DNA of 64,000 nt from Tubulanus polymorphus (GCF_964204645.1 NC_134026.1:29716650-29780649), one strand, 5' to 3'; positions 37,075-48,530 are shown, counted from the stretch's first letter. Notes: generated from the sequence alone by a model not told the origin. Numbers and translations are program-made.

Positions 37075-39331
37075 ATGACAGATTTTCAAAGAAAATACGA
37101 GCAAAATTCACCGAAATCCAGTCCTCGTGGAGGGTCTAGATCACCTGCAGTAATCAGACAGGATTCTACTGGAACTCTGCGTACTACTATCACGCTGGGA
37201 AAGAATCCTGCTGTTATTCCAAGTGGTCCTTTTTACCTGTTAAAAGAGGCACCGGGTACGTCTTGTAGTCTGGGTCCACTCCGTTCCACATTGATATTTA
37301 TCTCTATCGAATAGACCGAAGTATAAATCATCCTTTCTTTTTTCTACAGATGAATCCGAATTAACTGGAAGTACGAATTTGATGTCCCATTACAGTCTCG
37401 AGCATTCGTACAATAAATTCTGTGGCGGTAAAAAAGTGAAAGAAGAACTCAGTGCATTTCTACCTAATCTACCTGGAAATATCGATACACCAGGAATACA
37501 GGATAATAGGTGCATAAAATTAGAATCAAATAGAGCGTGTAATGTTAAACTTACATACTTTTATATGATTCATAATACGGTTCTATGCATATGGCATATT
37601 AACATCATTCTATTTCATATCAAATGCATTTATGTTGGGAACGGAAATTACTCGCCTTGTCATTTCTATCCAATCTAGGGATCATTCATTTATTACGTAC
37701 GCATAAAATTTGAATTTTTCAACCCCCCTCCCCCTCTGTACGCAAAATCAGCCATTTTTTCATATACGTTAAGCATTACAGTACACAATTGCACTGACCC
37801 CTCCCCCCTCCCCTAATGCGTACGTAATAAATGAATGGCCCCTTATGTTTCCAATTAAATTTCAAAAAGTCAATCAATTCATATTATATCTCGATTTATG
37901 TTGTCGAAGAGGAGAGAATCCCACAATGATAATAAAAAGTCCGAAAATGAAACTTCGAGATAGTAGTTTATTTCAACGTTTCGACTATATCCTAATAGCC
38001 ATCTTCAGGAATAATGAATAATCATTATTCCTGAAGATATATTCCGTTTCGACTATATCCTAATAGCCATCTTCAGGAATAATGAATAATCATTATTCCT
38101 GAAGATGACTATTAGGATATAGTCGAAACGTTGAAATAAACTACTATCTCGAAGTTTCATTTTCGGAATTTTTATTATCATTGTGGGATTCTCTCCTCAT
38201 CGCGTCAACATGGATATAGTGTTCTACCAATCGTGATTATGTTGTCGAAGTAAGATTTACGAATGCGCTGATGAATTTTTATAACAAATTGTGTGTATAT
38301 TGCAGTTCTCTGCGGTCAGTGATAGAGAAACCACCGGTAACTGGGAAAGAGATTCTACCATTATCTGGGGCTTCATTAGCCGGATTTAGGCTGCATCCTG
38401 GACCGGTAAGTATCGATCTTCACTACTGATATTCAATATCAGTGAAGATGTGTTTGGGAGTGAGGATTATTTTTCGTATTCTTTCTTTATAGCTTCCCGA
38501 ACAGTATCGTCTTATGAGTCAAATACCACAGAAAAAGAAACACAAATACAAGAAACATAAACGAGAAACAAGTAAAGAGGGTATTCCTACTGAGGGTATA
38601 GGAAAACCAGGTACGAATCCAAATCAATCTTTATTTACTGTTATACAACTTAACTGTTATGTAAGGCCAAAAAAAATTGATACCTTGTTTCTCCGCTCTG
38701 CTGAGCTTAAATGTTGACCCAGCCGGCCGCCTATCTACCCTATACATTACTTTTTTTAAAATCGTGATCAATTTCACCATAACAGACCCGGCCGCTATAG
38801 AAATGAACTGTTTATGAATTTTATCATATTTTACAAAAATGACCCGGCCGCTGCGGAGAAACAAGGCATCATTTTTGTTTAGCCTAACATGACTTAAGAT
38901 ATTTCTATTGAAAATGAATTATAAACAACTCTGCCCACTTCCAAAAAAGGGACTTTGCCAGTGACATATTCAATTGAAAATTTACTTCAAACAGCAAAGA
39001 GTTAATCATCGAGTTTTAACACTTCAAGTTCGGGCTGCATTTAACTGTGATATACAGTCATTGAAAAAAATGTATTTCTTATTTATACAGAACAAACTTC
39101 AGAATCTTACGAACGTAAGCATAAAAAACAGAAAAGAAGCGACGAAGAACGTGATCGAAAAAAGAAGAAGAAAGAAAAGAAAAAGAAAAAGGTAATCAAT
39201 TTATTTCAAGCGAGGACAAAATAAAGCATGAATATGATTATAATAATGCAGATGACTTGAAAAACTATTCTTGATTTCAGCAAAAACACAGTCCAGAACA
39301 CAACACAGATTCAAACTCACGCGTGACGTAG
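37075..39331 (+). CDS. MED19: Mediator complex subunit 19
   Basis: Six exons: 37075-37255, 37350-37509, 38306-38405, 38493-38610, 39091-39191 and 39281-39331, giving 236 residues. The conserved core reads GPFYLLKEAP, ELTGSTNLMSHYSLEHSYNK, KKVKEELSAFLP, NSSLRSVIEKPP, and AGFRLHPGPLPEQYRLM. The tail is strongly basic, with several Lys-rich runs and KHSPEH, as in vertebrate MED19. It belongs to the Mediator head/middle region and acts in RNA polymerase II transcription. Intron 2 carries a family A MITE and a large foldback element. Candidate AATAAA poly(A) signal at 39644-39649. The 3' end converges with the ERI1-like gene. Confidence 0.95.
37678..37842. mobile_element. MITE family A, copy 2
   Basis: 165 bp in MED19 intron 2, with inverted ends sharing ATTCATTTATTACGTACGCAT at both sides and C-rich tracts just inside. 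Same length and interior as the copy at 5352-5516, so both are members of one family. Confidence 0.85.
37896..38250. mobile_element. Foldback element 1 with 14-bp target duplication
   Basis: Nearly perfect inverted arms run from 37909 inward and from 38196 inward, ending outside in GAATCCCAC and GTGGGATTC. The left arm has an internal duplication of about 65 bp. A roughly 40-bp non-palindromic tail (38197-38236) follows the right arm. The whole is flanked by TTATGTTGTCGAAG at 37896-37909 and 38237-38250. No ORF. It lies in MED19 intron 2. The arms contain CTGAAGATG and TCGAAACGTT, motifs matched in form by foldback element 2. Confidence 0.85.
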
Positions 39332-39694
39332 AATACATTATCATTCATCATCAGTTACTGTGCTGTGTGAACTGTGTTACATCAGTTCAACATTTATCAG
39401 ATAGTTGTGCAGCTAGTGTTCTTCGCCTCATTTGGACAAACTGGGACCAGCAAAATGATCCGAGTAAAGGATCAGAAAATAAGCTAGAAAATCCGAAAAT
39501 CATTTAGTTTTTGACCGAGTTAGTGAAAAGTTGGACTTTTTGGAGCTAGGCGAGGTTAAACCGTTGTATCATTGTGCATATTCATCGCTATGATTAGTGT
39601 ATATGTATAAATCCTCGATGTAAATATATTAATATGAAATGTAAATAAAAATCTTTCTATAAAATGCTGATATTGTATTCGATTTCGATGGTTT

Positions 39695-40786
39695 CTATGA
39701 GAAATTTGTATATTCGATGATTTGTCCGGAGTTTGTTAGTTTCCGTAATACGTCGATCATATCACGACATCGATCCAGCGCAGGATAATCGTCGTTATGT
39801 TTTTCCAGTCCGTACGCGTTGATTATTTTACCCAGCGACAAAGATCTTTCACTTCGACGATGTCTACGGTGAAGTTCTTGTATGTCGATCCACGCGTGAA
39901 GGAAAGCGGGTAACTGAGCGTCGGATTGTTCACATTTCTCGTACAAAAGAACGTCGATATCATCACCTGTAGAAGAAATCGATCTGCTTCTGATGAAAGA
40001 AGATTAGTTGGATAGCACGTGTTCTAATCGATGTTTAAGTTCTAGTAATGAAATGAGAAATCCCACTTTTAAGAATTTATGAGAAATATTTCGCAATTGA
40101 TTCGAAAACCACGAACAACGGATTCGGAAAAGGACTTCTACTGAACAATCGTGCACAGATTGATGATGGCCGTTTGTCAGCAGAAACCTCCTTATTTATG
40201 ATTTGAAATATGAATTCAATAACTCAATGTCAGATGACATGATACCAATCACAATAGCCATACATGTTATCTCTTAATAATTTTGAGTGTGGCTTTTCAT
40301 GACCAAAGATGAGGAAGAAATGACAATAACAATTGATCATAAATTATTTGTTTCATATATCTAATAAACTATGACTTGAGATCAGATGATATGACTAATA
40401 TCAATAAGGTAATTTTGTTCTTTATCGCAGCATTTTAATTTCCTGGTTCATAGTTTACTTACAGTACATACAACGATATAGGGAGATAATCTAAACTTCT
40501 TACCCCAAGTAACGACAGCGAATTCATTCTCATCTGAACAGTGAACTTTAATCCAATTGAGCCAACTTTCAAATAATCTCATCGTCTCCTTCAAACGTGG
40601 TTTCGTAGCTAAAAGCGTCATATTTTTTGTCGGTCCAATTATATGATGAAATCTTCTTTTCTCAATTAAAGTTTCACCGTCGACTAAAAGGGCGACAAAT
40701 TCCACAATTTCAGCTGGAGTTACAGAATCCGTTAAATCTACGTCTATAAGTAAATAATTCTTGAATGACGGAGAGCTATGTTCCAT
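39695..40786 (-). CDS. ERI1-like DEDDh exonuclease fold, altered active site
   Basis: Two exons, 40504-40786 and 39695-39966, join to 184 residues. The N-terminal NYLLIDVDLT and EIVEFVALLVDGE match the first motif of ERI1/ISG20-type 3'-5' exonucleases, but the usual DxE is Asp15-Val-Asp17. The splice junction gives AVVTWGDDIDVLL (third-motif Asp). The final motif reads NDDYPALDRCRDMIDVL, where the His of the usual H(x4)D is a Tyr. Fold assignment is inferred from order and spacing. Catalysis may be lost or changed. It converges with MED19 and diverges from the phosphatase gene, 335 bp away. Confidence 0.65.
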
Positions 40787-41121
40787 CGTGCGGCCTAGGA
40801 TCGACTACGTATATATCTGTGACCAATATATCCGATTTATGTCATCATATGATTATTGATATTCACGTGTAAATAAATAGATATCATGAATCACATATAT
40901 ATCATTTGAATAAACGTATGTTTGAAAAACCTAAGATTTCATTGTAGATCGTATTGCCCGAAATTTCGTTCAGTAGTGAATAATATATAAATGTATATAC
41001 AAATTTGGCATTGGTTATGTAGGCCCCTATCTATGATCACGTGGGGTTAATCACTTAATTGTATTTCAAAATCCCAATTTACATCCGCTTTCAAACTGAG
41101 TTTTAGAACGATAGAAGCGAG
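40787..41121. promoter_or_regulatory. Divergent region, ERI1-like gene / phosphatase gene
   Basis: 335 bp between the start codons of two divergent genes; likely holds both promoters. No specific element recognised. Confidence 0.4.
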
Positions 41122-41259
41122 ATGGTTTCGATCACGGTCTGTTGGTTATTTCTACTGATTTGTGCCACCTACGATTCAGTAAACGGTATCAGTATATACA
41201 AATATATAGAACAATGTTTTCTCGTAAAAATCTTTTTTCGAATTGTTATCTACAGGCGG

Positions 41260-41327
<68 letters not shown>

Positions 41328-44300
41328 TATGTAACAGAATCGTAAAGACGAGTTGACATTGTTATTAAAGGGAATGTTTTTGGTGACGATGGAATTTTTC
41401 CGTGTCGATGTGCTGGTAATGATACGTGTGATAAACAAACGGGAGAATGTCCAGCCACTGGTTGCGCAGACGGCTGGTTCGGACCTGGCTGTCAAATAGG
41501 TCAGTCTAATTCCACAATTCATATTCGTGAATATTAATAAATACAATATCATGAGGATATAATCAAGACATACGTATAACGAAACTATTATAGATGGCAT
41601 TAAGGATTTATTTTCAAATCTCCAAACTTTCTTTGCATGTGTTTGTGATTTAGGTGACGTTATGAAAGATGCCGAACGAATATTCCAGTCAACCGATAAC
41701 GGGTCACATATAGCGCAATTGGCAATTGATGGAAATTACAGCACATTCTCTAAAACACATTCAATGAGGATGCCGCAGTGGGGAGCTTTGCTTCGGGATA
41801 AATATGTGATCAACTCAATCATAGTATACAACAATGAACGATGTATTTCTAATGAAAACTCTTGCCGTACGTACCCGATTACTTACACGTAAACATATGG
41901 CTAAACGCTATCATTCCTATTTCTACTTCTATTTTTGTAGCTAAATTGTCTGGCTACAGACTCGTTATCAAAAACAGAACCACACAGAAATCCGAAAACT
42001 GTATGAAAATTCCAGATTCATTCATATACGATAAGACATTCACTTGTTTCCGTCCTTTGGTTGGAGATAATGTTGTTCTTAAATATATACATTTCGAAAA
42101 AGAGAAAATAGAAATAGCTGAAATTGAAGCTATCGGTTACAAGTATATCCGTAAGTGAAAATACTTTCAAATCATATAATCAACTAAGTATGGTTAAAAC
42201 AAGTAATGAAAATGTAAAAATGATCTTTCTCACAGCAATAGACACATGTCCGACAAATCGCACCAAGAAGATCGGCTGCCTTACTGATTGTCGCTGTAAG
42301 AATCCTATTGAAATATGTGATTACTATGGAAGGTGTAATTCAGGTTGCAGAGATCATTACACTGGGTATTCTTGTTTAGAAGGTAATTTACCAATAATTG
42401 ATCCGTCTGAACAAAGATTGGCTGCATTACTATTCAAAAATTTAATGAAAGTACCTCAGTTCCAGTTCAGGTAACCATTACCGTATTTTGTTTTCAGAGC
42501 TGAGGGTTCGACATGCTCCTGTAGTTAGAAACATCGCTCAAACAACGGCAATTATTGAATGGGAACCTTACATTGGTTCAATGATTGATTCTGTAAATGG
42601 TTCAATTCTCGAACCGATGAATTATACAGTTAGGGTCAATGGATCTGAATATAAAGGAGTCCAGTCTCCTCATCAGATCACAGATTTGCGACCAAACCGA
42701 ATTTATCAAGTTAATGTTACAGTTAACGCAACCCTACAATCAGGTTTAATAAAACAAGGCACTTACAGTCCTAATATACACTTCAAAACACAGTGTGAAG
42801 GTAAACTTTTGTCATGAGAATTATTCTCCCTAAAATCATTTCATTTGAGTAATGGATGAGATTTTACCATTATATTTACTTGAAAATTAGAGTCTCGACA
42901 ACCCGATATCATTTCTACCTCTGATCTCGGTAGAAGAAAAAAAGATAAAAAGATTATTGTTCTTTTCTCCTGGAGGGTAGGTTACGTGCATGTAAATAAG
43001 GATGCTTTTATTATAGCTCTTTATTGCATGTACCTAAAAAAGACGTTATGTAAGCTAGATTTCTATGTAAGCTAGATTTCTATGTTCTACGACTTCAGTT
43101 GAACAATAATCAAAACATCGGCGAAATAAAATTAAGAAATTTCATTATGACACGTATTGTATTTAAGGATGTATTTGTATGTGATGAGAAGGTGAAGTCG
43201 TATCGAGTGAAATGGCGGTATATCGGCGATATAGCAGATGAGGTCAAAAAGGTTTATGCAAACAATACAAAACTGGCTTTAAAACCGATGAAGAATTATA
43301 CGATTCAAGTACAGATAATCAGAAAACCGCGCATCATCGAAGGCGCTCAATATTTCTATCAGATAAATGGAACTGCTAAAATATACGGTACCGTATTGAA
43401 CGTTTAACTCGTAGATCTATAATCTTATTTCCTTTGATTTTCTTATGTCAGATTGATAGAAGTAAAAATCGCTTTTAAGGACCTAAGTCACATTGGAAAC
43501 TAATTGCATCTATTTCTGGTTGTTTGATGATGGCGATGATTATTTTCATTGTTTTGGGAGTCGTATGTGGGTAAGTTTTGCGAGTGGATTGTTTATAGGC
43601 GATGTTAAATATTTTCATTGTTTTATACTCACTTTTACTTTGTTTTCAGAGCTGAGGGTTCGACATGCTCCTGTAGTTAGAAACATCACTCAAACAACGG
43701 CAATTATTGAATGGGAACCTTACATTGGTTCAATGATTGATTCTGTAAATGGTTCAATTCTCGAAACGATGAATTATACAGTTAGGGTCAATGGATCTGA
43801 ATATAAAGGAGTCCAGTCTCCTCATCAGATCACAGATTTGCGACCAAACCGAATTTATCAAGTTAATGTTACAGTTAACGCAACCCTACAATCAGGTTTA
43901 ATAAAACAAGGCACTTACAGTCCTAATATACACTTCAAAACACAGTGTGAAGGTAAACTTTTGTCATGAGAATTATTCTCCCTAAAATCATTTCATTTGA
44001 GTAATGGATGAGATTTTACCATTATATTTACTTGAAAATGAGTCTGGACAACCAGATATCATTTCTACCTCTGATCTCGGTAGAAGAAAAAATGATAAAA
44101 AGATTATTGTTCTTTTCTCCTGGAGGGTAGGTTACGTGCATGTAAATAAGAATGCTTTTAGAACGATGACCACACTCAAACGTGGTGAACGGATAATAAG
44201 ATAAAATCCCACTATTTACAGATTAAAAGAATTTAAAAACCAGAATTTATCTATTAAATCTAAAATATTTAAAAGACACGACGTTTCGATCTCACTCTAG

Positions 44301-47300
44301 AGATCATCGTCAGGTGTGGATGATCTCTAGAGTGAGATCGAAACGTCGTGTCTTTTAAATATTTTAGATTTAATAAATAAATTCTGGTTTTTAAATTTTT
44401 TTTAATCTGTAAATAGTGGGATTTTATCTTTTTAAGAATGCTTTTATTATAGCTCTTTATTCTTTATTGCATGTAAATACCTAAAAAAGACGTTATAAAA
44501 TCAGATGTTATTTCAAGTTCAAGAAGCATGCGGTCCTCTTTTGCCTGCGGGGGCAACTTTATGTAAGTTAGATTTCTATGTTCTACGACTTCAGTTGAAC
44601 AATATCAAAGCATAGGCGAAATAAGATTAAGAAATTTCATTATGACACGTATTGTATTTAAGGATGTATTTGTATGTGATGAGAAGGTGAAGTCGTATCG
44701 AGTGAAATGGCGGTATATCGGCGATATAGCAGATGAGGTCAAAAAGGTTTATGCAAACAATACAAAACTGGCTTTAAAACCGATGAAGAATTATACGATT
44801 CAAGTACAGATAATCAGAAAACCGCGCATCATCGAAGGCGCTCAATATTTCTATCAGATAAATGGAACTGCTAAAATATACGGTACCGTATTGAACGTTT
44901 AACTCGTAGATGTATAATCTTATTTCCTTTGATTTTCTTATGTTAGATTGATAGAAGTATAAATCGCTTTTCAGGACCTAAGTCACATTGGAAACTAATT
45001 GCATCTATTTCTGGTTGTTCGATGATGGCGATAGTTATTTTTCTTATTGTTTTGAGAGTCGTATGTGGGTAAGTTTTGCGAGTGGATTGTGTATAGGCGA
45101 TGTTAAATATTTACATTGTTTTACATTCACTTTTACTTGATATCAGGAAAAGAGAGTCCCGAGTAGATGCTGTAAGTAGGTCTGACGAGACTACTGAGCA
45201 AGGTAAACATCTAACACAATATTTCTGTATATGTATCTAAAATTCTAGATATTTCTATGATCAGGAATTCGTATATGATTTATAGATACCGGTATAGAAC
45301 TGATTAGTCGCACGGTGTCATGTGAAGATGGAACTCCGATACATTCTCTATTGAACTATGTAAAACTGCACGCCAGAAAAGACAACCAGTTGTTCAAAGA
45401 GGAATTCAACGTAATGTTAATGCATCAATATTACGCATTTGAAACCTTGAAAATCCATTGATTACGAATGCTGTGATGGATTTATATTTCAGAATTTTCA
45501 ACGTGTTTATGGTGTGGTTAGTGCAGTCGCTAACGAAAACCCCGATAAGAATCGTTACCCCACTGTGGTGCCATGTAGGTATTTAAAAAACTACGAGTCC
45601 AGTTCGCAAGACTCGAAACATACGATAAATAGAATTCTATCTGGTAATTTTCGTCTATTTTAGACGAAGGTAATCGAGTCGTCTTGAAAGATACGAGTGA
45701 ATACATAAACGCTAGTCGTATCCAGGTATAAAATCATTTAAATTCCCGCCCGATACTTTTTAACGTTTCTCTTTTTTGAGAGTAAATTCTCGCACTCAAA
45801 ATGTATCTTATAGGGTTTTAAACAGGGAGATCACTTCATTGTCTGTCAAGGTATGTGTGAAAAAAAGCGTCAATAAGAATATTGAAAAAAGTTTGACGAG
45901 CTTTAATGAAGGATCTCCTTTCAGGACCACTGCCTTCAACTGTAAATGACATGTGGAGGATGATTTGGCAAGAGAATTGTCAGCTGATTATCATGCTTAC
46001 GGACCTTACAGAAGGTGTACCTCCACAGGTTATATACTCCGTTAATTGAATCAGTACTGGACGACTTCTAATCGAATTACAGAGATATATTTGAGATTTC
46101 ATTTTTTTAGGATATGTGCTATCAGTACTGGCCGAGCGAAGGTAGTCACACTTATGGGGATGTGACAGTTACTTGGTTCAACACGAAAATTCAAAATGAT
46201 CTTACCACTTATGTTCTTAAAGTCGATAAAGTAAGACTTAACGATGTTTGCTGTTCATATCTTTACCTAATAGTTTCTATAAGATTTGTGGGTGACACTT
46301 ATCATTTCAGGACGGTAACTGTAGACAAGTTGAATTGAAGCAGCTTCATCGTTGGAGCGAAAATGAAGTTCCGAATAGGTCGTGTTCAGTGGTTAAATTA
46401 ATACGATCAATTCAGCCTTATTTGGCTAAAGCTCCTATCGTCGTCCATTGCAAGTATGTATTAATTTTGATTACCTTCGCTTCGTGAAGTATACGTTATC
46501 TTTGACTATTCTGTTATGACCACTAATAATATATACATATATATATTTTATGAAGTTCTGGTGCAGGTCGTAGTGGCACATTTATTGCACTCGACATGCT
46601 CCTAAAACAAGCTTCCAGAACCGAAAGAGTAGATGTCGGTGGAACGATTACTAAACTAAGGGAACAAAGGCCTGAGATGGTTCAAACACTTGTAAGCTAA
46701 TTTACAGATTTACAGATCACTTTCACTTTAAAGAGATTCTCGTTATTTAGGGAGATTTGTGATTCTAATTTTTATCACCTAGCACGGTAAGATGATAAGT
46801 TCTACTCCTCGTTGTTTTCAAGGAGCAGTACGTTTTTCTGCATCTGGCTTTACTCGAAGAATATGTCGTGAAAGACTGCGCAATTCCAACTGATCAGTTC
46901 TTAAAAGAATACCAGAAAATTACAACAGCAGGAACAACAAAAGATTCTGTCGATAGCAAGTTGCAAGATCAATTTCAAGTATTAGTGGTCGATTGCACAA
47001 GGTTTATGTGAAACTGCGGTTTGAAGACTGAATAATTGAATTGTTTCCCTTGTAGATTATTGACTTAATGCGACCAGTATCAAATAGAGAAAAATGTGCT
47101 GTAGCTCTTAATCCGATGAATAGCTTTAAAAATAGATCACCGCTTATCTTACCAGGTATCGAATTAAATTCTGCCTTTATTTTCTAATTTTCTAATGATA
47201 TAAAAACTACATTTTGAAAGAGTGTTTATTTGAGTGTATATGTTTCTGCTATTTTAAGCTGATTGTCATCGCGTTCCCTTGGTTGCTGCTCTTCAAACAC

Positions 47301-48507
47301 AAACTGATGACCGATCTGACTACATCAATGCAACATTTGTTCGGGTACATATACATTTTCCTCGTTTTATTAGAAAATCCCAACAACATTTTATCGCAGT
47401 TAACATCCTTGTTAAATAGTCATTATCATGACAATCATGTATATACACGATGTGTTTTATTTTACTTCCTAGTTCAACGTATAAATAATTATGTTTCAGA
47501 CGCCCATTCTGCAGGGTAATGATGCAATCATTGTTACGCAGATGCCTATGAACGAAACTGTCTCTGACTTTTGGAGAATGATAAAAGATCGCTCGTGTAA
47601 TTGCATAGTCATGCTCAATCAACTCGTCGAGGTAGAGAAACAAAAAAAAAAACCCGGACATCACAAAATCATAATCTATTCCAAAACTATATTCATTCAC
47701 TGTTACTTTTTGACAGGGCCAAAGTGATCCGTATTGGCCAACATCAGGACAGGTGGAATCGTACGGTGACATTCAGATCGCTGTTTCTATACAGACTGAA
47801 GTAGAGAAGGGAATAGTTGTTCGAGATATTCAACTGTCATCAAATATTTCTGTACGTCCTCATCTTAAACTTGATATTCAGAATTGATTTGTAGAATTGA
47901 TTTGATTAGAAATCATTCGGCGATGAATTCGCACGACTCGTGTCTGATGGGTTTCAATTTGAATTTGTAGCCAGGGAGCGCAGGACATACTGTAAGACAC
48001 TTCCATCTCACAGGTTGGGCTTATCATCAAATCATACCACCAGCTGAACTGATATTTGCGCTGGTAAATCGTGTAAGAGAGTGGAGAAACACGATGGGCA
48101 ATGGGCTACTGACAGTTCATTGTTTGTGAGTATGACTTACTCGTACGCGTCAACCATATTTACTTCGATATTTCAAGTTCCAATGTTCGGCTTGATGTCT
48201 TCTTGTTTTTTTCCTCAGATATGGTTCCGATAGGGCCGGTGTTTTCTGTGGCGCTTTTGATGTAGTTCAGCAGCTTGTTTTAAAAAAGTCAGAAATTCAC
48301 ATTTTTCATATGGTGCAACAGCTACAGAAAATAAGATATCAATTTATCAGTCGTATTGTACGTTTAATTCGCCTGGTTCTGATCGATTCCCATGACTCGA
48401 AATCAACAATGAGTACATAACGTTTTTTCTACTTTCAGGAGGAGTACAGGTGCTTACTGGATATAGCCAAAATGTTTTTGAAACAAAATGACGATAGATT
48501 CAAATAG
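41122..48507 (+). CDS. Receptor-type tyrosine phosphatase, EGF/fucolectin-like/FN3 ectodomain
   Basis: About 26 exons joining to some 1195 residues if both FN3 copies are used. Order: signal peptide ([19 protein letters not shown]), Cys-rich EGF/laminin-like module (41371-41499), fucolectin/F5-8-like domain (41654-41866 and 41941-42150), second EGF-like module (42236-42382), FN3-like exon in two copies (42498-42800, 43650-43952), another FN3-like exon (44595-44882), transmembrane exon (44974-45068), then two PTP domains (45286-46978 and 47056-48507). PTP D1 has HCNSGAGRSG with catalytic Cys and Arg, and QRPEMVQT, but the WPD loop reads [10 protein letters not shown]2 reads VHCLYGSDRAG with loop GWAYHQIIP and is probably inactive. 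Vertebrate RPTPs keep WPD in D1, so activity here is uncertain. Confidence 0.88.
41260..41324. repeat. (TA)n microsatellite
   Basis: Pure TA run of about 32 units in the first intron of the receptor phosphatase gene. Open frames through it (Ile-Tyr repeats) are artefacts. Confidence 0.95.
42498..45068 (+). repeat. Tandem duplication of FN3-to-transmembrane exons
   Basis: The block from the first FN3 exon to the transmembrane exon occurs twice: 42498 to about 43567, and 43650 to 45068. The first 303-bp FN3 exons differ by only a few bases. In copy 1 the second FN3 exon has one extra base near 43113 giving a stop just after the acceptor, and the transmembrane-exon acceptor reads TTTTAAG instead of TTTTCAG. 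Copy 2 is intact but carries a foldback insertion in the intron. Phases allow both first FN3 exons to be spliced in series. Confidence 0.9.
44147..44446. mobile_element. Foldback element 2 with 14-bp target duplication
   Basis: Inverted arms of about 110 bp (44200-44309 and 44320-44428) around a spacer of about 10 bp, with a roughly 39-bp unpaired tail on the left (44161-44199). Flanked by TAAGAATGCTTTTA at 44147-44160 and 44433-44446. The paralogous intron of the tandem duplicate (42997-43010) has one copy of the site and no insert. Outer ends are ATCCCAC/GTGGGAT and the arms contain CTGACGATG and TCGAAACGTC, the same plan as foldback element 1 in opposite orientation. Confidence 0.88.
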
Positions 48508-48530
48508 AATCGTAATCTCAATGTTTTAGC

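Noticed and set aside
41122..41345. Long Ile-Tyr frames through the TA repeat on both strands.
   Set aside because: Artefact of the (TA)n tract; the first exon of the phosphatase ends at 41185 at a good donor.
43099..43407. Copy 1 of the second FN3 exon as a coding exon.
   Set aside because: An extra base after the acceptor gives an immediate stop in the required phase; the intact copy is 44595-44882.
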